Shown here piece by piece: positions 35,313 through 47,935 of a DNA stretch of 64,000 nucleotides. Each line of letters begins with the position of its first letter. Within the stretch, counting starts at the first letter, position 1. The notes beneath the pieces are model-generated. The model made no database searches and was not told where the DNA came from. It worked only from the letters and a program-made list of their open reading frames with translations. The stretch is from Caenorhabditis remanei (lineage: Eukaryota > Nematoda > Chromadorea > Rhabditida > Rhabditidae), in NCBI RefSeq assembly GCF_010183535.1, contig NC_071328.1:2232001-2296000 (forward strand), given 5' to 3'. A program made the position numbers and the translations under genes.

Positions 35313-36521
35313 TCAAAGACGCTGTCTTCCAGCCAAAACTCTAACAATTGCTCCGTGTCCAAACTTTGCCACCAATATAGAATGCCACGTCAGCAAAGAT
35401 TGACATGTGGATGATTCAGAAGACAGTTGCATCGCCTTGTAGATATATTTCATGAGGATGTCCACTTCATCAATCGATAGTTGATTATCGATTATTTCTT
35501 GGATTGAAACAAGATCCGAGGATTTGAAGGAGTAGTGGAGGACATGGGCGACAAGAAGAGTCGAGTTGTCTTTGAGGTTCTGGAAGAACATTGGTCGCAA
35601 TTTGTGCGGTGGAGCGCGTTTGAAAATTTTTCGAAAAAAAAAATTGTTCAATAATCGTTCTCCTGACTCAAAATGAGCTTTGGTGGAAGAGCTTTTCTGC
35701 GCCGGCCGTGTAGTCCCCTCGGACAAGATTTTTTTTTCATTTTCTTGTTTTTTCTACCTTCTAGCGATTTAAATTAAAAACCACAAAAATGTGAAAAAAA
35801 TCTTTTCCGAGAGGACTACACTATCGCGGGGAAAAACTCTTCCACCAAAGCTCCTTTAGAGTCAGGAGAACGATAATATCGAAATCTGAAAAAAGTGACA
35901 TCGGTTCTCCTTCAAGTCGCTACGAAGTTAATTTGTAACGTTGGTGATCGATGCGGAGTCAAATTTATCGTCTCTACTCGGTGTTGGCGGACTTAAAACT
36001 TTTGCCGTGATGCCGATTTTGAGGGCGGCGCCTAAAAATCATATGAGAACTAGAATGAAGTCCGCAAACACCGAGTATCCGCGCAGTTGTTGCAATTCGC
36101 TGAGTAGCAACCTGTTCCTGATGTCCTAATGGAGGGGATAGTAGGGATGCTTTAAGGGCGTCTTGGAGTTGATTCGCTTCTAGAAGTTGACGAACTTTTT
36201 CTTCGTCTGGACCGCAGCCGTCGACATCTGAAAAACACTGATTGTCCCATCAAGTAGATTTTAAATGAATTATACATATTAATAATATAGCTTCATTTTT
36301 TCAGTTGACCACTTTTTTGTACAACCTTTTCCTAGAGAGTTATGCAACCTTCTGACCGATACTGTAGTTTTGAAAAAGAGATTTTTCGAAAAAATATTTC
36401 TTCAGTTTTATTTATTATTTTGACGGTCTGCTCAGTTTCCAAACTTACTGTCATGATGATCATAAAATTGAGCAGGGTCAAAGTCATCCACATTGTACTT
36501 TCGGTATTCGGTGTTGTGCAT
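35313..36521 (-). CDS. arx-7: Arp2/3 complex subunit 5 (p16)
   Basis: Three exons, 36521-36449, 36227-36112 and 35579-35313, join in phase to 151 residues, the normal ARPC5 length. ARPC5 is the smallest Arp2/3 subunit and helps hold the complex that nucleates branched actin in the cytoplasm. Recognisable features are GPDEEKVRQLLEANQLQDALKASL (residues about 30-53), SFKSSD, the signature DEVDILMKYIYKAM and the C-terminus GAIVRVLAGRQRL, all matching family patterns. A TTTTCAG ends five bases before the ATG on the coding strand, a likely spliced-leader trans-splice site. Intron 2 contains two foldback elements. It is in the same orientation as lfe-2, 2.3 kb downstream of it, too far for a standard nematode operon. 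Confidence 0.93.
35655..35880. mobile_element. Foldback element in arx-7 intron 2
   Basis: Inverted arms of about 80 bp: left begins TCGTTCTCCTGACTC (about 35657) and right ends GAGTCAGGAGAACGATA (about 35860-35877), both carrying GGTGGAAGAG and GTGTAGTCC. No coding capacity. Confidence 0.75.
35976..36076. repeat. Short inverted repeat, arx-7 intron 2
   Basis: ACTCGGTGTTGGCGGACTT and the near complement AGTCCGCAAACACCGAGT, about 100 bp apart. The arm sequence also occurs in the 8010-8234 palindrome. Confidence 0.6.
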
Positions 36522-36639
36522 TTCTACTGAAAACCAAATGGGCTTATAATCGACCATTTAAGCAAAAAGTTACAAAAAATCAAGTTTTGGTGTAACTGCG
36601 CTCTGTTGTAAATTCCCTACGCTATTTCGATTTCTAATC

Positions 36640-37200
36640 TTGAGCCATATTGAAAAAAAACTTTGAAAACAGTTTAAAATAGCGTGACTTTGACATCCCG
36701 TTCTAACGTCCTTTTTGACTCAAATTTGCAATTTTTTTAGTTTTTTGTATAGATCAAACCTAGCTCTCAATTTTTGTAGTTGACAACTTTTAATAGCTAT
36801 TCACACTTTTGAGATATGCGCCATTAAACTTAGGCCGGTGGGGGGAGAGATGGAGGGAGGCGCAGAGAAGCGAGACGCACTTCTTTTTGCATGCTCTCTC
36901 GCAGCCTATCTTTAAAGGCGCATATCTCAAAAGCGTGAAAAGCTATCAAAAACTTGTCAATTACAAAAATATGGCTCTAGATTTGATCTACAAGAATAAT
37001 GTAAATTCAAATTAAGGAAACTAAAGAAAAAAATGTGACATAGCTCTAAAAGTCGTTTAGTTTAAATAGATACTCGGAATTTCAAAGGCGCATATCTCGA
37101 AAACGCGAATAGCTATCAAAAAGTTGTCAACTACAAAAATGTAGAACTAGATTTGATCTACAAGAACCAAAATAGTCCCTGACACGGTTCCCAAACTTTT
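36640..37200. repeat. R1 palindromic repeat upstream of arx-7
   Basis: Left arm about 36690-36830, centre GGAGGCGCAGAGAAGCGAGA (about 36856), right arm about 36908-37010, and a third arm at 37085-37165. Confidence 0.8.
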
Positions 37201-37539
37201 TCATATTTTCACTGATCATCATAACCCTATGACTAATGCCTATACAAAGTTAGCTCAATTAATGACGAAACAATATATTTCATAACCTAACGTCTTCTTT
37301 TTGACAAAACAAGAAAAATAAAGAAAAACTGTTGAAATAGTTGGCCGAATCGAAAATTTCCACGTTCTGAGAAAATTATTGTTCGTCGAAATGGAGGGAG
37401 AAGGTAGGATTATCCCAAAATTGGTGCGCAAAGAAGGAATTTAGGAAAAACTAGAATTTTCGAATACTTTGGTGTTTCTTACTGTTTTAACATACTAAAA
37501 AAACACAGAATTAGAAAAAAAATTCATAAAAATTTTTTT

Positions 37540-38500
37540 ACTTATCATTAAAAAAAACAAGTAAAAAATACATTTTTTATGATTTTAGTGTAAAAATACG
37601 GATTCTACATGAAAAAATTTGAAAACCTCAAGATTTTAAGCTATAACATCGACAGAATCTGGAAATCTTCTTTTCGTGTACTGCTCGTGGACAAGTCAAT
37701 TTTTTTTTCTAACCTATTTTTCATCGTTTTTTTGTCGTTTTTTTTTGCACGTTTCAGGCTTTAAATGCTTATATGCTGCTATTTTCATATCAAAAATACT
37801 TTTCAAACCGAAAATTCGCAAAAATCGGTGAAAAACCGCATAACTCGAAAAACGCGCCTCGTCCACGTGGAGTACACGGCCAAAAAACCAAAAATGTTAT
37901 ATTTTATTGGTAAAAATACAACTTTCAACGTTTTTAGGTTTTAAAAACGTAAAAATCGAATTAAAATTGACAAAACCCCCGTTAAAACAGGTAGACCTCA
38001 AAAAATTCCACTTGTCCGCGTGGAGTACACGACCAAAAAACCAAAAAATTTAATTTTTGTATTTTTCATTAAAAATACACATATTTGAATGTTTTTTTTT
38101 CATGTTAAGTCACAATAAAATGTTCAAAATTCTAAAAATTCAAAAAAATTGGTCAAAACTATAATAAGTGAAAATTTTAACTTGTCCACGTGGAGTACAC
38201 GGCCAAAAACCAAAAATGTTATATTTTGGATTTTATCGAAAAAAAAAACATTTAAAACTGTATTTTTTCATACTGAGACACAATTAAATGTTCAAAATTC
38301 GAAAAATTCCAAAAATTTTAACTTGTCCACGTGGAGTACACGGCCGAAAAACCAAAAAAAAATTTTGTTTTATTTTTCACTAAAAATACATATTTAAATG
38401 TTTTTTTCATGTTAAGTCTCAAAAAAACTCAAAAAATCGGTTAAAACTGTAAAATGTGAAAGTTTTAACTTGTTCACGTGGAGTCCACCTCGGTTTTTCC
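37540..38500. repeat. Second CACGTG-motif repeat block
   Basis: The motif CTTGTCCACGTGGAGTACAC occurs at 37858, 38011, 38181, 38322 and 38469 (spacings 153, 170, 141, 147 bp) plus one reversed copy at about 37680-37697. The segment 37540-38040 aligns by eye with 18350-18870, including AAAATTCGCAAAAATCGGTG. Confidence 0.75.
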
Positions 38501-38853
38501 CCGTTTTTGCCCAAAATACCTTCAAAAAATCAATAATCATTCATTATTCATCAAAGAAACGTATAAAATCTTGTAAAAATATACAAATTGTACCCAATTA
38601 TCGATTTTTTTGTCCAAATCGAAAAAAAAAATTTTCAAAAAAAAAACTAGCTTAATGATTATGCCATGGTGAAGAGGTGGGGGATAGAAGCAACTTTTAA
38701 AAAACTGGCTGAAAAATTTCAAATTTTCGGAAAAAAAAATTGGAAAAAAAACTTGTACACGGTGAGGTTTGAGGGGGGCGGGGGCGCTAAAAATCAATAT
38801 TATGGCGAATCGAGATTTGCACGGAAAAAAAAAATCGATAAATCAATCGATAA

Positions 38854-41800
38854 TTACTTGGAATTTTTCATTCTAGCTATCACTTCCTCGGTAACCATCA
38901 GCTGGTCGTCAGGGTGTTCCCCGTATTCTGGCAGGTCTTCGAGGATCTGAAAAAATTGATAATTAGGGATTGTGATTCAATTAACCGTTAATTACCTTCA
39001 CCAAATTATCAATTCCTATCAGGTAGCCATCCTCATTATTCCCCGGCACCCAATTTGTGCGGTGATTTAGGCTCCGCCCATTTGGTACCGGCGAGCTCTT
39101 CGCGAAATCGATCATCCAGCAGCCGACTTTCTCCGTATCGAAAACTATCAAAATACTGCTACCGACGACTTCATGAGAATTGAAAAATGTCGAGTTTTCA
39201 ATGGCTTTCCTCATTGATTTGAGTCGTTCGATGAGTTGTGCTCGGACACGGCTTCTTTGAATTCCAAAGAAGTCCATGAAGGTGGTTGTCACGTCCTCGA
39301 CGGTACGCACTTTTTTGAAATTCTTCTCAAGGGCACCTTCAAGTCTCTGAAAACGCAAAAATTTGTTAAAAATTTGATGGAAAACACATTTTTATGTCTT
39401 AAAACAGCTGAAAATAGCATAAAACGGTAGAAAAAACCCTAAAAATACTTTGGTGACCTAGAAAACCAAATAAAGTGAAAACTAGTCCCCGGTGTCCTAA
39501 GACACCTCCTTAAAGCTTAAAACCTTCAAAAATGCAAAATTCCGAAAACAAATGTTCGGTGGCCTAGGATCCCAAATTTTGGAGAAAACTAGTCCCCAGT
39601 GTCAAAAAGTGTTAAAAAGCAGCTTCTTACAGCTCAAAACCTTCATAAATAGAAAATTTGGAATCCTAGGTCACCAACTTTTCTTTTCTCGAAATTTTAC
39701 ATTTTTGAAGGTTTTGAGCTCAGAGAAGCAGTTTTTTGACACCGGGGACTAGGTTTCTCTTTATTTGGTTTTCTAGACCACAACCTGGAAACCTAGTCCC
39801 TCTACCGAAAAAACGAGTGGCTAAAACTTCAAAAATGCAAAATTTCGAAGAAAAAAAAAGTTGGTGGCCTAGGATCCTAAATTTTTTGTTTTTGAGTGTT
39901 TTTTTGCGTAAAAACTCAAAAAATAATGTAAGGACGCTAGGTTACCACCCGATGGCCTAGAAACTAAAAGTTATGGAAAACTAGTACCCCACGGATTTCA
40001 AACTCAAAACCCCCAAAGTTTGGCCGTTTTAGCCATTTTTTTGTTAGGGGACTAGGTTTTCAGGCGGTGGCCTAGAACCCCAAATTTTTGAGAAAACTAG
40101 TCCCCTCAAAGTTTTTTAAAAGCTTAAAACCCTTCAAAAAAGCGGGATTTTCAAAATCCTTTTTGGAAAAATCTGCTCACCTTGGCGGCCTCAATTCTGA
40201 ATCCCAACTGGGCGGTGCTGCTCTCTCGTTCCCGGAACTGCATATATCTCAACTTGGTGATTGCTCCGGCCTTCCGCTCCTCCTCCGTCGGCTCGTCATT
40301 ATCGATTGCCACCATTTTCTCGTACAAGTCGGCGCGTTTTTTCGTGTTCGACACTTCGGACTCCAGGAATGTACGGGTCCCGATTTTGATGTCCATGATG
40401 GCGGTTTTCGTGGGGTCGGCGAATTGTTGAAGGAGATCTTCGATTTCGATGAAATCTGGAATTTTTAAAGTTATTATTAATATCTCAAAAGTTTTTTAGG
40501 CTTCCGCCATTTTAAAAATGTCAAATAAGCCAAAATTATAGAAAAATTGCGCCTTAACAGCTTTGGAAGTCTAAAAACAAGAATTTTTGGAAAGTCTTGA
40601 GTGCGATGCGGTCGCGGCGCGGTTCTATGGATTTTGACAAGTTTTAGGGGAAGATAGTCCAAAAAGCAGCTTTTTAGAGCTCAAAACCTTGTTAGAATAC
40701 AATTTTGACCTTATTTTGTTGCAAAAAGCCCTTAAAAATGGTTAAATTTTCTTAAATTGCGTTTTTTTTTGTCACTGTAATTTTAGAAAAAGTCACTGTA
40801 AAAATTGTCAGTGTAAGCTGTGTGTTGGCCACTGTAACTATAAAAATGGGCACTGTAAAAAGTGTCAGTGTAACTAGTAAAATGAAGTAAAAAGTCAATC
40901 CTTTTTTATAGGGCGGAAAAGAAAGCGGAATAAAATTTTTTAATTAGCGAGAAATTCAAAAAAAGTTATCCAAATTTTTTGCTGTTGATGAATTCGATAT
41001 TTTTCGTGCGCCTAAAAGCTTTATTCGAAAAAAAGGTTGAAAAATTGAATTGGCTGAGCGGCGACTCATTCTGCCAAGTCGTGTGCAAACGCGCTTCACT
41101 AGACTTCGACCCTGTGCAACATTTAACGTTTTTTGTTAAGCTTTGCAAAATTGGTCAGTGTAACTTCAGAAATGTCAGTGTAAAAGGGAAAAATTGTCAG
41201 TGTAACTTACGTTCTTCATTTTTCTCCAACTCATTATAATATTTGGGCGTGAACCCATTTAGTGCGGCGTCCTTTGAAATATTCTTATAAGCTCTACCCT
41301 CTCCACAATTCGCACACTGCTTCTTGTATAACGTGTGAGGTGTGGCAGGTACAATGCTACCTGGAAAAGAAATGACGTTTTTCATGTTCCGGTGTTGCTA
41401 CAGTATACCTTCGTGGCCTGATAACTGCACCCATTTCTTTAAACGCTCTTTAAGCCAAACATCCATCGGAAGTGCTGTGATAGCCATTGTTTCCACGGAT
41501 ACCTGCAAGAAATATATGCGTCATATTCATTTATTCCTTTAAGCCGTTTAGATTCTCACATTTTCTTTCTTTCTCTCATTGATCAATTTCGCGTCAGACC
41601 ATAAACTATTTTGTAATAAGCATATAAGCGACCGACAGGAAATCAATCCGATTAATTATTGAGGAGAAAGACAAAAATACCAAAAAAGGCACGAGGGGAG
41701 ACAAATGACAGGTACGTACGTCATTAGGAGGAGACAAATGGACAAAAAGATGGAAAAATTGTATAGTTTTTACCTTAGGAAAGGCTTTTTTTCGGTCGAG

Positions 41801-43562
41801 GAGACTACGGTAGCTCGGATGGGTATAAGGTACCATATTGAACATTTGCCGGTGCCTGACCGCTCGTTTAAAGATAGGCGGCTCTCTACCGTACTTTACC
41901 TTTAAAAAGTTTTAAAAGTACGGTAGTCGCAACGAGACCGAACTTTGAGCTAGTGGTCAGCCACCGGCGAATGGGTACTAGCATAACCTGATAGCCTTAT
42001 ATACAGTACAACATTTTGGGCACAGAGCCAAGATGACGATCCGATAGTATTTAACAACGTAAGGAGCTGAAAGGACTACGGTAGCTTGGCGGCTGTTCAG
42101 AGTTTTTTATACTCATGCGTCACGGTTTGCGACGCGTGTGTTCCATTTTTTTTAACACAGTAAGGGTCCGAAGGCTTTAGGCCAGGACATATTGTAATGG
42201 TATAGGTATAATGTCACTGGTGTATACTAAAGTGCCAAAAAAAACGAAAATCTTGAAAAATGACAGTTTTGCTCGGGCCGTGGTACAATAAAGAATCCCA
42301 AGCCGGTCCGTATTATATCAGAGACTTAGAACTCGCCAAGATCTAAATTTTGGTATATTTTTGAATTCATAATATTCATTGACAAGTATGAAGAACCTAA
42401 TATTCAAAACTTTGAGCAGTTCGTGGAGCGTATTTTTACTACACCAAACATTTTTTGGCCAAGGTGATGGGGTCCGGAGAATGATAGCATATAACAAGGA
42501 AAGAACTTTTTCAAACGACTCGAGAATTTGGCGCCTGATACGTTTGAGTCCGTAGATTTCGAATATAAAATAACAGTTTGCTAAATCCTTCTGTAAGCCG
42601 AGTTATGACCCATCAAACGTTTCCTTTCCGGTAACACAAAAAATTGAACCATAGGAAAAGTTTGACGACTCATAACTCGGCTCCCAGAAGGATTTAACAA
42701 AATTTTATTTCAGATTCGGAATCTACGGAATTGAAAGTATCAGGGGCCCCAAATTTTTGAGTCGGACACTTTGACGATTTTCCTTGTAAGACCTTAAAAG
42801 CGTGCGTCGCGATTTGTGCCCTTTGAAAACGTTTTGGCACACCAAGCCATGTTAGATCCGAAAAAACCTAAAGGCGGCTAATAAACGGTTAATTACTGTA
42901 AACTTATCAAAAATTTGAAAAATTGGTTTTCTCGGCGTTTAGTGGAAATACAGTACGAACCGACACGGGCCAGTCGCTTAAAACGCAAAATTATGGGCTG
43001 AAAAATATACCAAACTGTAGATCTCAACGAGTTCTATAATTTGGTATATTTTTCAGACGCCTTCAACATTCTTACAGTGACAAAAAGTTACAGTGACCAA
43101 CTACACTGACAAAATACACTGACCAAGTTTCCTATGAAAAAGTTGGCGTTTTCTTTGGGATATCCCTAGTCAAACTGTCTTTAATGGTTCCCAGGATTAA
43201 AATCGCAAAATTCAAGAAAACCGTACGGATTGGGGACAAAGATTCACCTGATCATCACAAACATCTTCACAACACGACTGAGTCCGTCGCCCAATGCCAA
43301 GACGTCGTCCCAAATCAAAACTAGCCTCATGATACCGGCTATGCCAGATATCTGCAAGCTTCGGACGAACGAATCGAAGCGCTTTTCCACTTCTCTTACG
43401 TATGAGGGTAGAGTAGGGCGGACGGTTCGTCGGCTTTTCATTTTGCACGTCTTCTAGCACAAGGTCTTCAGAATCCTCTTCTTCTAGACTACACAGGTCG
43501 ATGGAGGCGATTTTCGAAATATGCGCGGCGCGGCGGAGTTGACGGTGCTGCGGGGCACTCAT
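38854..43562 (-). CDS. lfe-2: Inositol 1,4,5-trisphosphate 3-kinase (short isoform)
   Basis: Six exons, 43562-43248, 41502-41409, 41360-41211, 40455-40181, 39346-38996 and 38946-38854, give 425 residues in phase. The enzyme phosphorylates IP3 to IP4 and so lowers IP3-driven calcium release; C. elegans LFE-2 acts this way in the spermatheca downstream of LET-23. Family marks are KKWVQLSGHEG, the inositol-binding block AIMDIKIGTRTFLE (the first position of the PxxxDxKxG pattern is Thr here), KLRYMQFRERESSTAQLGFRIE, SSILIVFD and the catalytic MIDFAKS, then NWVPGNNEDGYLIGIDNLV. The first exon (105 residues, acidic and Arg-rich) is isoform-specific. An acceptor TTATCAG about 55 bp upstream of its ATG, followed by an in-frame TAG, marks it as a true start, probably trans-spliced. 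Confidence 0.92.
39347..40180. repeat. Degenerate tandem repeat in lfe-2 intron
   Basis: Repeating phrases GGTGGCCTAGGATCC(C/T)AAAT and GAAAACTAGTCCCC, with CTCAAAACCTTCA between, recur five or six times at about 100-150 bp spacing. Confidence 0.7.
40775..41210. repeat. GTCAGTGTAA motif clusters next to an lfe-2 exon
   Basis: Five to six GTCA(G/C)TGTAA-type copies at 40778-40875 and three at 41155-41207. The last copy overlaps the 5' splice site of exon 41360-41211: on the coding strand the donor reads GTAAGTTACACTGAC. Confidence 0.65.
42500..42785. mobile_element. Foldback element in lfe-2 intron 1
   Basis: Inverted arms with AAATCCTTCTGTAAGCCGAG (about 42585) and its near complement CTCGGCTCCCAGAAGGATTT (about 42677), extending outward for about 100 bp with lower identity. 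Confidence 0.65.
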
Positions 43563-44864
43563 CGTGTCTTCGTTAGAGGGGAAATATGATTGATTGAGTA
43601 AACGCTAGGGTACTGATAAGAAAAAAGAGTCAAAAATAGGCTCCGCCCACTTTCTTCTATTTTCGCATGCGCTCGTGAGACGCAATGAGACGTAAGAGAA
43701 TTGATAAGATGGAATGTTTGAGCTACGTACGACAGGTGACTGACTTACAAATCGTAAAAACTTTTTAATTTTGGATTTTATCGATTTTTATGGAACAAAA
43801 CAAAAATTTATAGAGTATAGAGACGCAGAGAGATGACCTTAGGTCGAAAAGTGTTGAGTTTCGAGTTTAACTATTTACACGAAGGGGGGTTAACGGGAGA
43901 CAACAAATATGACGCCCGCACAGTTTTGTTTGGTTAAAAGTTGGATGGAAGGAGGAATGATAGAAGAAATGCATTAGAACGATGAGAAATGGATTTGGAG
44001 CAAAACGCCTCATAAAAATGTTTCAAGGAAAAAACTTTAAGGAAGGTTTTTTGTTTTTGTTGTTTTTGATTAGCTTTGGTATTTTTTGGCAACTTTTTAA
44101 CGAAAACTATATACATATAATGAAAATTAACAAAAACGGTGATTTTGTAGTCTAGAACTAGTTTTCTAAAAACACTACATGGTTCGACTAAAACGGTTCG
44201 ACTAAAACCAAGTCTGGAATTTTTTTAACGGTGTTTATCAGGAAAATCTCTATTTTTCAAGTTTGACGCTATTTTAAGCGGTCTTTTGACGATTTCCGTT
44301 TTTCAAATAGACGTCCTACACAAAATTTCGATATTTCCAACAAAAAACAATATTCAACATTTTTTTCAAAAATTCCGTTTTTTTTAAATTTTAGTCATGG
44401 TGACCTATTTCGAGCAATTTTTAAAAATTTTGTCATTATACAAGCGAATTCTCAAAAAACCGGCTCAAAACACATCTTTTAAAGTTTTCCTACGGTACCA
44501 CCTGCTTAAAATGGTACAGTAGCAAAAATCGCCAATGTTTTCAAAATTCAAAAAATTTTTTGAGTTTTCAGCACGGTTTAATCAAAATTTTGAAATTTAC
44601 AAAAAAAAGTGTGTTGGAAAATTTTTGCGCGGTGTAGTACGGTACCGGTGAAGCCTTCGAACGTCAGAATGGAAAATCTCAAGTTTTTCGGTTTTTCTCA
44701 TTTTTCAGCTATTTCGATTCAATTGTTGGTATAAATCATAGTAATTTGTTAACAGTGAACAATGTTCCAAAATTTTGAAAAAAAAAACTTTTTTTTGAAA
44801 TTTTCAAATATAATTTTCCGATTTTTTCCCCATTGTTCTTCCTATTTCATAATAAACCACTAAC
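43563..44864. other. lfe-2 upstream/intron region, nothing recognised
   Basis: AT-rich sequence upstream of the short-isoform start. An acceptor-like TTATCAG at about 43611-43617 (coding strand) precedes the first exon. No further exon or RNA gene is apparent. Confidence 0.45.
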
Positions 44865-44990
44865 CTGCACAAGTTTGCCGAACGCATCACAAAACGCACG
44901 GTGTTCGCAGGACTCGGGCAGTTGCGGTTTCGGCGGCGGGCACTGCGGGCTGGCCGGTCGTGTCGTCGGGTACGGGAAGCAGCTGATGAT
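44865..44990 (-). CDS. lfe-2: Probable lfe-2 alternative exon (Pro-rich)
   Basis: A 126-bp open segment between TTTTCAG and GTTAGT on the coding strand, phase 0 at both ends. It encodes 42 residues starting IISCFPYPTTRPASPQCPPP and ending FGKLVQ, and would splice in frame to the exon 41502-41409 (VSVETMAITALP). It is GC-rich and codon-like, unlike its surroundings, which supports coding. Inferred to be shared by the two upstream isoforms. Confidence 0.65.
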
Positions 44991-45803
44991 CTGAAAATGA
45001 CAACAAATTTTTTGTTTAAGTCGAAACGTGTTAGGGGGGACGAAGTCCTACACCCTAAGCACCTTATCTAAGGTGTTACCCTACGTGCATGTGTGTGCAC
45101 GCGATGATTTCGAACAATTTTATGACTTTTTTAAGGAAAAAAACTTAGAGGGAGGGGTGAGTCAGGGGAGCGGTAAGAACAGGTTTTTTGTATAGTTTGG
45201 TATAGAGATTGGGGCGCGGTGGGCGCGTCTTGTGTCTTTTGGAACAGGGAAAATATAAGATTTTCAAGTTTTTGAAAAAATTAAGTGACCAATATTTTTA
45301 GGCCTAACTTTTTGTAAATTTTTGTAAATTTTTGTGGCTGATGATTTTTACGGTCATCACGTTAGCTAATGGTGTACAAATAGAACAATTCTTTAAAGTG
45401 GTTTTTTTCAGAAAATTTTTAGTTTTAGCCAAAAAAAAGAAAAAACAGTTTTTGAGGCATTAGATCGTATTCAAATCCGTAAATTTTGACAAAATTGAGA
45501 GAAAATACCGTAAACTATGCCAAAAACCACAAAAATGCTTGAGGCAAGACACATAAGAATTTTTCGAAATTTCCGGTAAAAAAGCGGAAAATTTATTTTG
45601 ATCAAATTTTTTTTTCAATATGACCTAGGTTTTACAGGGTCACCGTAAAACCTAAGTACCTAGAACTTTAAAGTGCATAAGTACAGTACGAGTGCAAATG
45701 CGCTCTACTGAACAAAAGTTTTAATGAGGCTTTACCCCCGGACCTCCACAGTATTTTTTTCAAAAAAAAAATTTTTCAGAACATTTTTTTTTTCAAAACG
45801 CAC

Positions 45804-45902
45804 ATTAGCAGCCATTCGCTTCAGCAGAACATTCTTTTGCGGTGAATATCGCTCGGTATCCAGCAACATGAGTTCCGTCAATTTTTCGAATAACGTTGTC
45901 AT
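45804..45902 (-). CDS. lfe-2: Probable alternative first exon of lfe-2
   Basis: ATG at 45902 opens 33 codons (MTTLFEKLTELMLLDTERYS...) to a GTGCGT donor at 45803, in phase 0 with exon 44990-44865. The short intron-proximal GC content and the clean phase chain support it. No acceptor is needed because it would be a first exon. The next best reading is a chance ORF. Confidence 0.5.
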
Positions 45903-45904
45903 TT

Positions 45905-47935
45905 AGGTACAACTCTTATAATAAAATAAAATAGAAGTAGAAACAGAAGTTCTTCAAGAATTTCAGCACTATAAGTAAGGTGTAAAAAGCTGTGGCTGCT
46001 GATAATAGCGTGCGTCGCGTCCATGTGTCGTCGACACAACCCGTCGAAAAGTGGGCGGAGCCTTGGCGGCGACTGTCTGCGTCTCGGTAGTTAATGTAAA
46101 CTCTTGTGCCGTGAGAGAAGTGACGAGATGGTGGGGGGAAAACAGGAACGGGTAGTGAAATCAAATTTACGGAAGTTATGTACTTGACAACAATTTAAGA
46201 CCTAAATTTTTGATCTTAGAATTGAAAAAAATTCCAAACCTACATACGTCACCTAGTATCAAAATTTGAAAACTAAAAAATTTCAGCAAAACAAAAAAAA
46301 ACTTAAAATACGTCATACGTCTCCTCAAAATCTCGTGGACAGACTGTTTATGTAAATTATGATGAAACCCGTGGCGGTGAAAAATACAACAAAAAATTTG
46401 ACCTACTTTAGACAAAATACGTCAAAAAATGGAAATTTCGAATTTGAATGACATGTCATGGGTCATGCCGTCACTTTTTTCTAGTTTGATGAATAATTTT
46501 TTGGTTTTTCTGGTTTTGAAAACATTTACGGGAGTTCAAGCGCGCTCTGTTGAACTTATGGGACTCAGTGCGGAAAATGCGCTCTGAAATGTTTGGTATA
46601 GTCTTAAAAAATGTGTTTTTGAGTCAAGGAGCTCAAAATTTACAATTTTTGAAAAAAAAACAGTTGACCGTACTTTTATCATGTTATTTTCTTTAAACAT
46701 TTCAACGTAACGTTCTACAGTACCTCAAACTACTTTCTTCGTGTCGAGACCCAAATTTTCTGGTGAATTTCTTTCAGTTTGCAGTAGCGCGCACTTTGAA
46801 CGTTCATTTTTTTTTCAATGCTGGCTTTTTACACTCCTACAGTGTCCTCAGAATCCCGTTTTTGTGACGAGACCCAAACTTTTTTCAAATTTTTATTTTG
46901 AGGTCACCGAAGCTCAAATTGTGAGTAGAGCGCTTTTTTATCATGTTTTTCTCAAAATTGTTACTACCTATTGTACCCCAGAATCGTTTTTTTTGTGTCA
47001 AAGCCAAAACATTTCACATCATTTTCAATTTGAGCAAAAAAAAAGGAGCACCCTTGCTACCGTATGACAATACATCGTCAGTGTATATTGTCCACGTGGA
47101 GCCCTACAGTACCCCTGATTAAATTTTTCCGTATCAAGACCCAAGGTCATAAGAACACGACTCTATTTGACGAATTTTGAGTCTTACAGAGGTTAGGGTT
47201 ACTGTAATCATCGTGGTAAGACCTTAGGGCCTAAGTCAAAAGGTGCAGGTTACGGTATCGTTGAACCTGTACGCCATCCAACTACGTTATCACCTCGAGG
47301 ACTGTTTCTGACTACAAACTACAAAAATTGTTGCGTATCGTAGCCTCCGGAAGGCTCCTGACCTCTCTTGCCGCGTGTAGTCAAGTCACTCTTCTAGTCT
47401 CTCACCAGAAATTTCTAAAAATTATTGTCCTTCTCCTTCTCATTATCAACAAATAATGATAACAATCATTATGATGGGTGCACGTCACTCGATTGGGCTT
47501 CCGTGAGTTCTCCCCCGCAATAATTCTAATTCCATTCCGTATTTTGGGGAATTCCCCCTTAGGGTGTCACATGGTTGGCGTCTTAAGGAAATAACAGGTA
47601 TTTTGAAATTGAGTTTTTGAGCGAACTGTGATTTCATCGAGCACCTAATTACTTAATTACCAATTAACGAACGCAAAACAGGTTTTCACAATAGAATGAG
47701 GAACAAAAACTTTCTCTCCCACACATGTTTTTGTCTTGAGACACACCGTAAGATGACTAATCAGAAGACAAGTTGCCAAGAAAATAGAGAACTAGTGAAT
47801 CACGGGCGGTATATACCGGTAAATTGTTGATATTATGATAATAGATAATTCAGGCTGATACTGTGTCAATAGAGCGCGTTTGCATTAGGCTTACTCATGC
47901 TTAGCATTGCTCATAGGCAGACAGAGGGTCTGAGC
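45905..47935. other. lfe-2 long intron, left part
   Basis: No exon recognised. A GC-richer stretch (46000-46140) lies just upstream of the 45902 start and may be its promoter or 5' leader. The stretch 46560-47220 is one member of an old duplication (see 48480-49450). Confidence 0.45.
46560..47220. repeat. Old duplicated segment, member 1
   Basis: Phrases such as CCTCAAACTACTTTCTTCGT, GTATCAAGACCCAAGG and ACGACTCTATTTGA occur here and, in the same order and orientation, at 48600-49420. Confidence 0.7.

Noticed and set aside
35313..38854. arx-7 and lfe-2 as an operon
   Set aside because: They are in the same orientation but 2.3 kb apart with repeat-rich sequence between, far beyond the usual 100-400 bp operon spacing in Caenorhabditis.
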